From assembly GCF_001730285.1 (NCBI RefSeq), contig NZ_MIJZ01000001.1, positions 682,001-746,000 of the forward strand: a stretch of DNA of 64,000 nucleotides. Direction: 5' to 3'. Made by a program: the position numbers and the translations under genes. Below, one piece after another: positions 45,674-57,972 of this stretch; positions within the stretch are counted from its first letter, which is position 1; each line of letters begins with the position of its first letter. The notes under the pieces are model-generated. The model did no database searches. It was not told the origin of the DNA and saw only the letters and a list, made by a program, of their open reading frames with translations. Source of the DNA: Enterococcus ureasiticus. Lineage in GTDB: Bacteria > Bacillota > Bacilli > Lactobacillales > Enterococcaceae.

Positions 45674-46072
45674 TTACTTCACATATTTTTCATCATATTT
45701 TGAATAATCAGGTTGTTTCTCTCTATTCATTGCATAGCGTAAATAAGGTTCTTTAGTATTAGGAACAATCATAATAGCAACGGTATCATCTTGTTTTTCT
45801 GGAAAAATAATGTGTACTCTCCCTCCCCTCCCTATTTCCATTTCAAAATACTTTTTGCCTTCAGTTGTACCTGAAGTTATTTGTTTAACTTCTAACTTCA
45901 CATTATTTACGGTCATTGTCGTATCCGTGATTGTCATTTCTGAAATTTCACCAGAGTCATTTTGTACGTGCCAAGTTCCTTTAATACTCTCAGAATTTTT
46001 ACATGAAACGAGTAAGAAAAAAGTGATTACGTTTAATAATATCACGTAAAATTTTTGTTTATTATTCATCAT
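45674..46072 (-). CDS. Small lipoprotein, possible immunity factor
   Basis: 132 residues. The signal peptide ends in the lipobox LLVSC (Cys about residue 24). The mature part, starting KNSESIKGTWHVQNDSGE, is a beta-rich domain like the small lipocalin-like lipoproteins of Gram-positives. It lies after the LXG immunity genes, so a surface immunity role is possible but unproven. Confidence 0.7.
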   Translation of the reverse strand: MMNNKQKFYVILLNVITFFLLVSCKNSESIKGTWHVQNDSGEISEMTITDTTMTVNNVKLEVKQITSGTTEGKKYFEMEIGRGGRVHIIFPEKQDDTVAIMIVPNTKEPYLRYAMNREKQPDYSKYDEKYVK

Positions 46073-46090
46073 TTTCTTCCTCTTCTATTT

Positions 46091-46555
46091 TTATCCCTCT
46101 ACTTCTTGTTTCACTTCTTCATACCATGACATAAAGATATCGGAACTATAAAGAGCATCAGTATTAGAATAGATAGGATCATACTGGTATTTAGCTTTCA
46201 AACTGTTTTCTTGCACATCATAGTACAATTTGAATTGTGTCGGTACTGGTTGTTCATATTTAGTACAAACTTTTTTTATTTCTTGCAAATCTTTAGTACC
46301 AATTCTTAAAACAGCCCATTGTCTATCATCTGATAGGTCATATTCTCTTTCTCCCTCATTCAACACTGAATTTACTTGATCCATAGTTACAATTTGATTA
46401 TTTATTTTAAAGAATAGATTGAAGGAATAACCTCCATTTTCAATTGAACCATACAAGTAAATTTTTTCCGCTCTATTCTCGATATATTCTTTAGTGATAT
46501 CAACCATATCTGACTGCCATTCCATAAATTCATCTTCTAATATTTTGGTCATCAC
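46091..46555 (-). CDS. YezG/DUF600-like immunity protein
   Basis: 154 residues. ITKEYIENRAEKIYLYGSIENGG, then a central strand-rich part, and FKLYYDVQENSLKAKYQYD near the end follow the YezG (DUF600) pattern. YezG is the immunity protein of LXG toxin YeeF in Bacillus. Start could be GTG 46555 or ATG 46552. It is second after the LXG toxin gene, 58 bases from the first immunity gene. Confidence 0.6.
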   Translation of the reverse strand: MMTKILEDEFMEWQSDMVDITKEYIENRAEKIYLYGSIENGGYSFNLFFKINNQIVTMDQVNSVLNEGEREYDLSDDRQWAVLRIGTKDLQEIKKVCTKYEQPVPTQFKLYYDVQENSLKAKYQYDPIYSNTDALYSSDIFMSWYEEVKQEVEG

Positions 46556-46613
46556 ATTCCCGCTATTCCTAATTTACATTAACTTTCCTAGATAGCATTA
46601 TTATTAAAATAAA

Positions 46614-47054
46614 CTATTCATATTTACCTCTGCATTCTTCAAAATGGTTATTAATTTCTATGGAAATATTTTCTGTAGGTATGTTTAATTCCCAATTAAT
46701 ATTATAATCTTCTCTAGAATGACCTATGTCACAAAAAATACGTAATCTATATTCATCATCAAAGAGCATTTCTAAATCATAATGCGGCGTTAAGTTGAAA
46801 TTAATTAACTTTCTACCTTCAAGAATAGGTGATTTTTCACCTATAAAACCATTTGGACTACTATCATTATCTGTTGGTGAAATGGTGTCTGAAGAAGTAA
46901 CAATTACTTGAGCTCCCTGTTCAATACGCCAAGAACACCAAATAAATATATAAGACTTGTCTTCAAATTCTAACACTAAAGTTGATCCTGCTGCTCCTCC
47001 AGCACTACTTTTAACTATAGGTTGAGCAATCAAATTCTTTATTTTACTTTCCAT
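46614..47054 (-). CDS. Probable cognate immunity protein of LXG toxin 2
   Basis: 146 residues, acidic, beta-rich, no signal peptide, starting MESKIKNLIAQPIV. It overlaps the LXG toxin gene by 11 bases, the tightest coupling in the cassette, as expected for the cognate immunity protein. No family name was recognised. Confidence 0.68.
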   Translation of the reverse strand: MESKIKNLIAQPIVKSSAGGAAGSTLVLEFEDKSYIFIWCSWRIEQGAQVIVTSSDTISPTDNDSSPNGFIGEKSPILEGRKLINFNLTPHYDLEMLFDDEYRLRIFCDIGHSREDYNINWELNIPTENISIEINNHFEECRGKYE

Positions 47055-48486
47055 TTAATATAGCCTCCGCAATTTCTTCAATCTCGTGATAATCAAATCC
47101 CTGTCCTGTTATTTCATCATGCAATTGTCTTTGTTGTTTTTTGTTTAATTTATACTTTTTCACGATGTCCCTTACTTGCTTATTTTGAGCTTGATTATTT
47201 CCTGGAGTGTTTCCTTTACGAGGACCCATTCTTTCAACTTTTCGAGAATAGTCATCAAAGTTTTTAGCAAAATTATAGTCGATTGAACTTGCTGGAACAC
47301 CCATTTTACTGAGAGCATCTGAAACAATTGCCACACCAGCTCCTGTAGTCGCCGTGCCTGCTACGACTCCAGCTGGGGTTACTCCTGTTAAAGCAAGAGT
47401 TCCCCCAGAAAAATAAGTTCCCCCTAAACTTAGTCCAGTTATGCCTAACCCTCCAAGTGCTGTAGTTACTCCTGTTGCTAATTGTAACAGAGATTGATTT
47501 AGAAGTTCTCTTTGTTGTGCATCCAACTCTTTGTTAGCTTGTGCGGTTAATTCTGCATCATTTACGCCATTTTTTAAGATAATGACTCCGTTACCTGCAC
47601 CCATATTCACAGGTAATACTCTCAATATATTCCCGTCATCATCAAACAATAATAACTGATTCAACTCATTGATAGCTGCTGCCCATTGATCAGCAGGGAC
47701 ATTCTTCAATGCCTCTTTCATAATTTCTTGATAGTATTTACGAGCTGCTTTTGGTAACTGGAGTTCGTCCATCCCGTTTTCTAGAGCAACCTGTTTTCTT
47801 GTTGCGGTTACACTCGTTGATTTTACCGATGTTAACCACGAAGAATCAAAACCTTCTGGAAAAGCATAAGCTCCTGTTTTAGGATTCACTGTCATTAGCC
47901 CTAATACTTCTATTGCCTGCATGCCAATCTTTAATTGCGTCAATGAATCACGAAACAAGCCATTTGTTTCTGATTGAAAATTAGCTAAAGCTTCTAATTT
48001 TTCTTGCTCTTTCCTTACTTTATCTTCCAAATTAGAGCGCGCTTGCTCTAATTGTTGGTTATCATGAACTAAAGCTTCTAAAGCACCTTTAGCTAGTTTT
48101 CCCAGTAATCCTAATTTATTTGAGCATTGAATTTGAAAATCAATTACTGAAATTTGGCGTTGAAATGATTGAATTAATTCATTTTGCACCTGTTCATCAA
48201 TAACAGACCATTTATTCACTAATCCGTCAGCTGCTTGATAGCTGCTGAGTTCTTCTTTTATTGCGTCAACAGCACTATCTACACGTTCAACCGTTGGGAG
48301 AATCAAGTCTTGGAATAAGCCTTTCCCTGCTGTATACGCAGCCCCAGATAACTGTTCACCGTCCACTGACTGAATCAAATGTTGGCTACCTGATTTCAGT
48401 TGTCCTGTAACGCTTTTTGCAGTAGCTATATTCGTCGTTAAGCCTTGAATCAAAGTCGTGGAGTCTGCACTTATATACTTTACCAT
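47044..48486 (-). CDS. LXG-domain type VII secreted toxin, cassette 2
   Basis: 480 residues. The LXG helical domain (about 1-215) begins MVKYISADSTTLIQGL. A Gly/Ala-rich hydrophobic region (about 330-390) precedes the C-terminal tip. The tip (about 415-480) contains NNQAQNKQVRDIVKK and LHDEITGQGFDYHEIEEIA, a small basic-acidic domain found at the tips of many Firmicute polymorphic toxins, of unproven activity. Helper genes lie directly upstream and an immunity gene overlaps the end. Confidence 0.87.
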   Translation of the reverse strand: MVKYISADSTTLIQGLTTNIATAKSVTGQLKSGSQHLIQSVDGEQLSGAAYTAGKGLFQDLILPTVERVDSAVDAIKEELSSYQAADGLVNKWSVIDEQVQNELIQSFQRQISVIDFQIQCSNKLGLLGKLAKGALEALVHDNQQLEQARSNLEDKVRKEQEKLEALANFQSETNGLFRDSLTQLKIGMQAIEVLGLMTVNPKTGAYAFPEGFDSSWLTSVKSTSVTATRKQVALENGMDELQLPKAARKYYQEIMKEALKNVPADQWAAAINELNQLLLFDDDGNILRVLPVNMGAGNGVIILKNGVNDAELTAQANKELDAQQRELLNQSLLQLATGVTTALGGLGITGLSLGGTYFSGGTLALTGVTPAGVVAGTATTGAGVAIVSDALSKMGVPASSIDYNFAKNFDDYSRKVERMGPRKGNTPGNNQAQNKQVRDIVKKYKLNKKQQRQLHDEITGQGFDYHEIEEIAEAILNGK

Positions 48487-48845
48487 TCTAACGCTCCTCG
48501 CTCTTTATACAAACGTTCGTTAGTCTCTTCTAATTGTTTATTAGATTTTCTATAAGCAGATTCTACAGTTTCTTCCTGAGAACGAAAAACAGATTGAACC
48601 GTTTTGTAAATATCTTGGATATCTTCTTGGTTATAATAAGCCGCCTTATCACCAAAGTGGGCAAGTTCTTGATATAATGAAGCAATTCGATCAGTCTGTT
48701 GTTTCATTTGCCAGTTACTTTCTTCTAACTGTTCCTGCCACTTCCGTTGTTCTCTCTTCAAATCCTCTGAAATTTGCTCATTTTCTTGAATTTTCTTGGT
48801 TAATACAATTTTATCCGCTTCTATTTTTTGCTTATCCTTTGTCAA
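48480..48845 (-). CDS. LXG helper protein, DUF3958-like coiled coil, TTG start
   Basis: 121 residues of charged coiled coil starting LTKDKQKIEADK. The TTG at 48845 overlaps the upstream stop (TTGA) and has GGGTGG eight bases before it. A reading frame from 48941 adds 32 unrelated Ser/Cys-rich residues that overlap the upstream gene. It occupies the same slot as the helper of cassette 1. Confidence 0.72.
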   Translation of the reverse strand: MTKDKQKIEADKIVLTKKIQENEQISEDLKREQRKWQEQLEESNWQMKQQTDRIASLYQELAHFGDKAAYYNQEDIQDIYKTVQSVFRSQEETVESAYRKSNKQLEETNERLYKERGALEW

Positions 48846-49120
48846 TATACGACACCACCCATTTGATGAGCAGCTTGACGATCTTGATACTCCATCATTT
48901 CTGCAATTTGAGGGAATTTTTCTGCTTGAGACCAAACGCATTCTGCAAGACTACTCACTTCACCTACAATTTGATTTGCAATTGTCAACCCGTCTGTCAT
49001 GCTAGACACCGTACTCCCAGAAAAACTGATTGCCTTTTTGGATAAATCTACATTTTTTCCAGTTAATTTAGTTACAGCATTTTGAGCTGCTGCTGTACTT
49101 GATGCTATTTTTCCAGTCAT
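48842..49120 (-). CDS. WXG100-like LXG partner (TIGR04197-like), cassette 2
   Basis: 92 residues, helical hairpin type, starting MTGKIASSTAAAQNAVTKL, with AAAAGGAG upstream. First gene of the second LXG cassette. Similar in size and layout, but not in sequence, to the product of 42574-42864. Confidence 0.72.
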   Translation of the reverse strand: MTGKIASSTAAAQNAVTKLTGKNVDLSKKAISFSGSTVSSMTDGLTIANQIVGEVSSLAECVWSQAEKFPQIAEMMEYQDRQAAHQMGGVVY

Positions 49121-49766
49121 AAAAAAAACTCCTTTTATTTATTTTTTCGCAATAAATGTTTTTTCATCATTACATAAAGTCTATTTATAATGAAAGTTTA
49201 CCAAATCTAATGACTAATAACAACAACATCATTACACCGCAGCATCTAATGGTACAAAATTTATAAGCTATTCTATGAAAACTATTCTTTTTTTATGTAA
49301 AGAAATTAATTTTGATAAAAATTAGTCAATATCAATAAACCTGTCAAGCTATCTAATTTAGAAATAACAAATTAGCGAGAGTAAGCCTCATCTTTTCATA
49401 TCTCTTAAGACACTACTAGGATTTCCAATACAAGGAATTGATGAAATTCTTTTTGACCAAAAAATTCTGTGATATTCTTTCAAAATTAAAGCCATTGTAT
49501 GAACGAAGAAGTTAAGATACATAGAAAAATTTTTTTAACATCTAGCTTTATACTAGGCGATGGTGAAAATGGAAAAATAAAATAGATTAAATTAGATTGC
49601 TTTTACTTGATAAACATGACAATAAATTTAGATAGTTTTATTTACAAATACAGACACTTGCACAGGCAAAAACCACCATGCCAAAATACATAATAATAGT
49701 TCACTAAAGTTCTCATTAACGTGGGGCGCTATAATTAATTAAATCTTAGTTAAAGTAGTTCAAAAA
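49121..49766. other. Gene-free AT-rich interval
   Basis: About 645 bases without a supportable gene. It must contain the promoter of LXG cassette 2, but I see no convincing -35/-10 pair. No hairpin terminators of note. Confidence 0.5.
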
Positions 49767-50450
49767 CTATAAAATTTTTTTCTTTTCACGATACATTAAA
49801 ACCTCTTGTAAAGCATTTAGAACTCTCTCTTCATCGCTGTAACTTGATACTTTTGGGTCATTAATAACTCTATAAATAAACAATCCGTAAAAAAGAAAAA
49901 GAACTATGATAATAATTACTAAACTGGAATTTAAAATATCTTTTTTGATAATAGATGATACATCTAGTACAGTCCAAAGTTCTTTAGAAAAGAATCCAAT
50001 AACCCCAAAAAGAACCAGAGAAAGTTGGAACGTATATCTTGAACGATTTTCATTCTTTTTTTCTTTCTTTTTGATATTTTCTTGAATTACTATTATTAGT
50101 TGCTCGATGAACTTTGAATCAAATCCGTATAGATGTAAAGCTTCACTGAAAGAGTGTATTTGCTCTCTATAGTTATCATTCATAGTAACTATATCAATTA
50201 AAGTAGTTTTGTTTAATACATTTCTAAGTATATATAGAAATGTAATGAGAATTAATGCTGAAATTATTCTAAAGTAGGAATTATTTATAACGCTATTACT
50301 AATGGCTATCGCTAAACTTACTATTAAAAATAACACAAATATTATTATTTTTTTATTAGCATTTTCCCCAAGATGTTCTTTGAATGTTTGTTTTTTTGCA
50401 ACATAAAAAAATTCATGCAATTCTCGTGCTATAAAATAGTATTTATTCAT
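49767..50450 (-). CDS. Island membrane protein of unknown function, 227 aa
   Basis: Two pairs of membrane helices (about 33-50 and 60-80; 140-157 and 172-195) are separated by a cytoplasmic helical region rich in Lys. The product starts MNKYYFIARELHEFFYV. No family recognised. AGGAGG lies seven bases before the ATG. It is the island gene closest to the right att-like repeat. Confidence 0.65.
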   Translation of the reverse strand: MNKYYFIARELHEFFYVAKKQTFKEHLGENANKKIIIFVLFLIVSLAIAISNSVINNSYFRIISALILITFLYILRNVLNKTTLIDIVTMNDNYREQIHSFSEALHLYGFDSKFIEQLIIVIQENIKKKEKKNENRSRYTFQLSLVLFGVIGFFSKELWTVLDVSSIIKKDILNSSLVIIIIVLFLFYGLFIYRVINDPKVSSYSDEERVLNALQEVLMYREKKKIL

Positions 50451-50632
50451 TTAAAGCCTCCTTAATTATCCCTATTATTATAACAACAAATAGAAATAAA
50501 TAAAATACCATAAATATATTTACAAACTCATATAAAATCCCTCTCATACCATTCTTCTAAATATTTAACCTCGATTCTCACAAGACCACCATTCCTTTTC
50601 CCTGGTAAGGGATTGTTTTCTATGCGCATTCA

Positions 50633-50704
50633 TCAGCTAACTGTTACTGCAGATACATTTATTCTTTCAGCTACTTCTTTCGCTTTTATAGTACACAAAG
50701 ACAT
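50633..50704 (-). pseudogene. Short helix-turn-helix remnant near the island end
   Basis: A 23-codon frame starting ATG encodes AKEVAERINVSAVTVS, a typical helix-turn-helix of excisionases, resolvases or transposases, cut off by a stop. It lies 140 bases inside the right repeat, so it may be the last trace of the island's recombination genes. Confidence 0.4.
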
Positions 50705-50842
50705 CAAAATAACTCTAGAAATATCTTCTCATGTTTTGCCAAAAGAAGCAGAAAAACCGCTTCTAAGTTTGCAAATTTTGTCGATTTTCAGAAATCTACA
50801 GACTAAAGCACAGACCTTTAATAATTTAAGCAAAATAAAAAG

Positions 50843-50874
50843 GCTAGGAATACTGATATATCAGTATTCCTAGC
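50843..50874. terminator. suf operon terminator
   Basis: A perfect 32-bp palindrome: GCTAGGAATACTGATA followed by its exact complement. It ends 13 bases from the sufB stop codon. Confidence 0.75.
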
Positions 50875-50908
50875 ACATATTAAAGGGTTAACCCACAGAC
50901 CCTTCCAT
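50843..50908. repeat. Right 66-bp direct repeat at the sufB 3' end (att-like)
   Basis: It covers the last six codons and stop of sufB plus the palindromic terminator. One base differs from the copy at 43062-43127. Confidence 0.85.
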
Positions 50909-52282
50909 TTCATAAGAAATCAATCTATTAAGCTCAACCGCATACTCCATCGGTAATTCCTTCGTAAACGGCTCCACAAATCCCATAACGATCATTTCAG
51001 TCGCTTCAACTTCAGTCAACCCACGACTCATCAAGTAATAAAGCTGCTCTTCCGAAATTTTCGAAACCTTCGCTTCATGCTCCAATGCCACTTGACTATT
51101 ATGAATCTCATTAAATGGAATCGTATCCGATTTCGATTTATCATCCATAATAATCGTATCACACTCAATATGTGAAATCGATCCAGCACTATCTTTCCCA
51201 AACGTTACTTGACCACGGTAATTCACTTCACCGCCGTCTTTGGCAATTGATTTAGAAACGATCGAACTTGAAGTGTTTGGTGCGTTATGAATCATTTTCG
51301 CACCTGTATCTTGAATTTGGTTTTCTCCAGCAAATGCAATTGAAAGCATTGTGCCGCGAGCGCCTTTTCCATCAAGATAAACACTTGGGTATTTCATCGT
51401 AGTTTTGGCACCTAAGTTTCCATCGATCCATTCAACTGTGGCACCTTGGTAAGCTTTGGCACGTTTTGTTACCAAGTTATAAACGTTATCAGACCAGTTT
51501 TGGATGGTTGTATAACGCGTATAAGCATCTTTATGGGTAAAGATCTCAACGATCGCTGCATGTAAGCTATTGCTTGTATACGTAGGCGCTGTACAGCCTT
51601 CTACGTAGTGAACACTGGCACCTTCATCCACAATAATCAGCGTACGTTCAAATTGTCCTGTGTTTTCCGCGTTGATTCGGAAGTATGTTTGTAATGGCAC
51701 ATCCACACGAACACCTTTTGGTACATAGATAAACGTTCCACCAGACCAAACCGCTGAGTTTAGTGCAGCTAATTTGTTATCAGTTGGTGGGACTAATTTT
51801 GCAAAGTATTTTTTGAATATGTCCGGATATTCTTTCAACGCTGAATCAGTATCTGTAAAGATGATTCCTAATTTTTGGAATTCTTCTTTCATATTGTGGT
51901 AAACCACTTCTGATTCATATTGCGCTGAAGCTCCAGCTAGATACGCACGTTCGGCTTCTGGAATTCCGATTCTTTCAAATGTTTCTTTGATTTTATCTGG
52001 TACATCATCCCAATCACGAGCGGGTTTGTCACTAGCTCTTTGGAAATATTTAATTTTTTCAAAATCGATATCAGATAAATCAGGACCCCATTCTTGCATG
52101 GCCATTTTGTTGAATTGTTCTAATGATTTCAAACGGAATTCCAACATCCATTCTGGTTCTTCTTTCTTACGTGAAATTTCTCTAACGACTTCCTCTGTTA
52201 GTCCATTTCCCGTACTGAAAATTGGTTTCACATCATCATGAAAACCAAATTGATATTCTTCTAACTCAGGTACAGTACTCAA
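50888..52282 (-). CDS. sufB: Fe-S cluster assembly scaffold SufB
   Basis: 464 residues, full length. Conserved segments include [29 protein letters not shown], and [23 protein letters not shown] near the C-terminus, followed by [17 protein letters not shown]. SufB forms the SufBCD scaffold where clusters are built from SufS/SufU sulfur. It is the last gene of sufCDSUB, 48 bases after sufU. The 3' end is the integration target of the neighbouring island, which restores the final codons. Confidence 0.95.
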   Translation of the reverse strand: MSTVPELEEYQFGFHDDVKPIFSTGNGLTEEVVREISRKKEEPEWMLEFRLKSLEQFNKMAMQEWGPDLSDIDFEKIKYFQRASDKPARDWDDVPDKIKETFERIGIPEAERAYLAGASAQYESEVVYHNMKEEFQKLGIIFTDTDSALKEYPDIFKKYFAKLVPPTDNKLAALNSAVWSGGTFIYVPKGVRVDVPLQTYFRINAENTGQFERTLIIVDEGASVHYVEGCTAPTYTSNSLHAAIVEIFTHKDAYTRYTTIQNWSDNVYNLVTKRAKAYQGATVEWIDGNLGAKTTMKYPSVYLDGKGARGTMLSIAFAGENQIQDTGAKMIHNAPNTSSSIVSKSIAKDGGEVNYRGQVTFGKDSAGSISHIECDTIIMDDKSKSDTIPFNEIHNSQVALEHEAKVSKISEEQLYYLMSRGLTEVEATEMIVMGFVEPFTKELPMEYAVELNRLISYEMEGSVG

Positions 52283-52330
52283 ATTATCTCACGTCCTTTT
52301 CTTGATTCCTTACTGAATTCAACCTACTTA

Positions 52331-55303
<2,973 letters not shown>

Positions 55304-55317
55304 TTATCTTGTCCTCC

Positions 55318-56088
55318 TTATGCTTCTTCTTTGTATTCGATACCTAATTCTTGGCTGATACCAGCATATCCTTCTGCTTCCAAACGTTTTGCAAGTTCTG
55401 CACCGCCAGTTTTAACCACACGGCCTTCCATCATGATATGCACCACATCTGGTGTGATGTAGTTTAATAGACGTTGGTAGTGAGTGATGATCAACGCGCC
55501 AAAGTTTTCGCCGCGCATTTCGTTTACGCCTTTTGATACAACTTTTAAGGCATCGATATCTAGACCAGAATCGATTTCATCTAAAATAGCAAATGTTGGT
55601 TCCAACATCAATAATTGTAAGATTTCATTACGTTTCTTTTCTCCACCAGAGAAGCCTTCGTTTAAATAACGTTCAGCCATTTCTTCTGGCATATTTAGTA
55701 GATCCATTTTTTTATCTAATTTTTTGATGAATTCCATTACTGAAATTTTGTCATCTTCATCACGTTTGGCATTGATTGCAGCACGCATGAATTCAGCATT
55801 TGTGATTCCTGGAATTTCACTTGGGTATTGCATGGCAAGGAATAGACCTAAACGAGCACGTTCGTCCACTTCAAGTTCTAACACATTTTCTCCATCAAAC
55901 AAGATTTCGCCTTCTGTGACTTCATAATTAGGATTTCCCATGATCGCAGCAGATAACGTTGATTTACCTGTTCCGTTTGGTCCCATGATTGCGTGGATTT
56001 CACCTGTTTTCATTGTCAGGTTAACACCCTTTAAAATCTTTTTATCTTCGATTGATACGTGTAAATTTTTAATTTCTAAAACGGACAT
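55318..56088 (-). CDS. sufC: Fe-S assembly ATPase SufC
   Basis: 256 residues. Walker A GPNGTGKST, signature GFSGGEKKRNEI, Walker B FAILDEIDSGLD. The start at 56088 (MSVLEIKNL) follows GGAGGG; the ATG at 56130 adds 14 residues without a site. First gene of sufCDSUB. Confidence 0.95.
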   Translation of the reverse strand: MSVLEIKNLHVSIEDKKILKGVNLTMKTGEIHAIMGPNGTGKSTLSAAIMGNPNYEVTEGEILFDGENVLELEVDERARLGLFLAMQYPSEIPGITNAEFMRAAINAKRDEDDKISVMEFIKKLDKKMDLLNMPEEMAERYLNEGFSGGEKKRNEILQLLMLEPTFAILDEIDSGLDIDALKVVSKGVNEMRGENFGALIITHYQRLLNYITPDVVHIMMEGRVVKTGGAELAKRLEAEGYAGISQELGIEYKEEA

Positions 56089-56117
56089 GTACAATTCCCT
56101 CCAACTTAAAATAATTA

Positions 56118-56161
56118 TTATCGTTCTCATTCATTTTATCCTAATTGAGAATGATAAGCAA
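56118..56161 (-). promoter_or_regulatory. suf promoter flanked by paired Fur-like boxes
   Basis: On the minus strand TTGCTT (56161-56156), 17 bases, TAAAAT (56138-56133). TTATCGTTCTCA (56118-56129) and TGAGAATGATAA (56146-56157) are inverted copies with one mismatch, flanking the -10 box. GAGAATGATAA resembles half of a Fur box, so iron- or peroxide-responsive control is likely. Confidence 0.65.
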
Positions 56162-56308
56162 TCTCTTTGCTAGAATAATTCTTATTTAAGCTAGGTTTTC
56201 TTTGTGAAAAAATAGACTTAATTAGAATCTTTCTAAAATGGAAACCTAGACTTTCGTTACAAATTACTTTTGTCTTTTTATATGAATAGTGTACAAACTT
56301 GATAAACT

Positions 56309-56350
56309 AAAAAAGATTGACTTCCCTGAAAAGGAAGCCAATCTTTTTTA
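56309..56350 (-). terminator. Terminator of the secreted-protein gene
   Basis: AAAAAAGATTGACTTCC pairs with GGAAGCCAATCTTTTTT (one mismatch), six bases after the stop codon on the minus strand. Confidence 0.85.
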
Positions 56351-56355
56351 GTTTA

Positions 56356-56913
56356 TTATTGAACTTTCACTGAAATGCTTGCTGATTCTATAAGCACTTT
56401 TGACATACTATCTATATTAGGTAATCCTACCCAATTTGGCACCAATCCCTGATCTGCCCGTATTGATAAAACTGTTCCGCCTGGTAATCCTTCAAGGATT
56501 TTCACACTAGTTTTATAGACAGGAGTTAAGCCATTCACTTTTTGTATATTGTAAACCCAAATTTTTGATTTACCATTGAAATAAGATTCTTTCGGTGAAT
56601 AAGTTCCTTCAAAATTAAACATTCTTTCGTTTACGATATAAGCCGCTTGAATGTTTTTGGTACTAGCATTCGCGTATGCGAACTGAGCTTCACCAGTGTA
56701 ACTATCATAACGATAAAGTCCTTTGCTACTATTAATCGTTTCATAAACGCCTGAATAAATTTTTTTCGAAGAACCACTTGGGTCCATGACAAAGGTTGTT
56801 CCTCTGTTCATATTGATCTCTGCTGCTTCAGTTTCGTAACCATTTAAAACAAATCCTAGACACATAGCCACCAATACCACAAAACCTAAACTTATTTTTC
56901 TTTTTTTCATCAT
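56356..56913 (-). CDS. Secreted hypothetical protein, 185 aa
   Basis: The signal peptide MMKKRKISLGFVVLVAMCLG ends near ETEAAE (residues 27-32), a likely signal peptidase I site. The mature 155 residues are beta-rich with many Tyr, Ser and Asn and no anchor motif. AAAAGGAG precedes the start. Single-gene unit. Family not recognised. Confidence 0.7.
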   Translation of the reverse strand: MMKKRKISLGFVVLVAMCLGFVLNGYETEAAEINMNRGTTFVMDPSGSSKKIYSGVYETINSSKGLYRYDSYTGEAQFAYANASTKNIQAAYIVNERMFNFEGTYSPKESYFNGKSKIWVYNIQKVNGLTPVYKTSVKILEGLPGGTVLSIRADQGLVPNWVGLPNIDSMSKVLIESASISVKVQ

Positions 56914-57045
56914 TCATATCTCCTTTTTATTTTTTGTCACTACAATATATTAACATTAAGACACAAATATTACAACAATAGATTGATAAATAAGTTAAAA
57001 AAACCATATTTTTACTTTTAATATCATTTTTATATCAAAAAAAAC

Positions 57046-57076
57046 CTGAAACAAGCTATTTAAGCACTTGTTCCAG
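57046..57076 (-). terminator. metNIQ terminator
   Basis: CTGAAACAAG (57046-57055) pairs with CTTGTTCCAG (57067-57076, one mismatch) next to A/T runs, ten bases after metQ. Confidence 0.75.
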
Positions 57077-57085
57077 ATTTCATTT

Positions 57086-57937
57086 TTATTTATCTACTGG
57101 TTTAACGGATCCATCCCATTTTTCAAGAATCCAATCTTGGATTTCTTTACTGTGTAATGCATCAACCAATTTTTTGATTTTGTCGCTATCTTTATCTTCT
57201 GATCGAACAGCTACGATATTTACGTATGGTGAGTTATCTTTCTCAAGTAAAATTGAATCTTTTAACGGATTTAAGCCAGCGCCATAAGCAAAGTTTGCAT
57301 TGATTGCTACAAGATCTGCTTCATCGTTATTGTAAGTTGTCGTTAGAACTTCTGGATTGATGTTATGGATAAATTTCAAGTTTTTAGGATTTTTATCGAT
57401 ATCTTCAAATGTCGCTGTTTCTAAATCAACACCATCTTTTACTGTTACTAAATCAGCATCTTGTAAAATCGTAATAATACGACCCCAGTCAGATTCAGAA
57501 TTTGATGTAATGATCGTTGCGCCATCTTTTAACTCTTTGATATCTTTGATTCGTTTTGAGTATAAGCCCATTGGTTCGATATGAATACCACCAGCGTTTG
57601 TGAAATCATAGTTATTTTCTTTGACTTGTAAATTAAAGTACGGGATATGTTGGAAGTAATTCGCATCGATATCGCCTTCAGCCAAATTTTTATTTGGTAA
57701 AATGTAATCATCGAATTGAACGATTTCTAAATCGATGCCTTCTTTTTTAAGAATTGGTTTTACTTGCTCTAAAATTTCTGCATGAGGTGAAGCAGATGCG
57801 CCGACCTTTAAAACAGAAGAATTTTTATCTGACCCTGCCGATTTACTATCATCTGTCTTATTCTTTGCTCCGCCACAAGCGACTAATCCAAACGTCACAA
57901 CAGCCAATGCTGCTAAACCGAATAATTTCTTTTTCAT
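57086..57937 (-). CDS. metQ: Methionine-binding lipoprotein MetQ
   Basis: 283 residues. Lipobox GLVACGG (Cys about residue 21). The NlpA family pattern is clear: LKVGASASPHAEILEQVKP, DANYFQHIPYF and HIEPMGLYSKRIK. GGAGG lies before the ATG at 57937; an ATG at 57952 is less well placed. It binds D/L-methionine for MetNI. Confidence 0.93.
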   Translation of the reverse strand: MKKKLFGLAALAVVTFGLVACGGAKNKTDDSKSAGSDKNSSVLKVGASASPHAEILEQVKPILKKEGIDLEIVQFDDYILPNKNLAEGDIDANYFQHIPYFNLQVKENNYDFTNAGGIHIEPMGLYSKRIKDIKELKDGATIITSNSESDWGRIITILQDADLVTVKDGVDLETATFEDIDKNPKNLKFIHNINPEVLTTTYNNDEADLVAINANFAYGAGLNPLKDSILLEKDNSPYVNIVAVRSEDKDSDKIKKLVDALHSKEIQDWILEKWDGSVKPVDK

Positions 57938-57972
57938 ATTTATTTCCTCCAATTATTTTCTATTTTGATTGT

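Larger units (their letters stand above)
43062..50908. mobile_element. Genomic island inserted at the 3' end of sufB
   Basis: A 7.8-kb segment is bounded by 66-bp direct repeats. It holds a DUF6119-like gene, a degraded reverse transcriptase, a lipoprotein, immunity-like genes, a complete LXG cassette and a membrane protein. Next to the left repeat, 43140-43255 has several copies of (T)GGTCAA/TGTCAA-type words, such as GATGGTCAAAATCTGGTCAA, resembling integrase arm sites. No integrase, excisionase or transfer gene is intact, so it is either a decayed element or moved in trans. Confidence 0.75.

Noticed and set aside
50613-50873. Plus-strand 86-codon frame at the island end
   Set aside because: No ribosome site or family pattern, and it reads into the suf terminator palindrome; the minus-strand helix-turn-helix remnant is more plausible.
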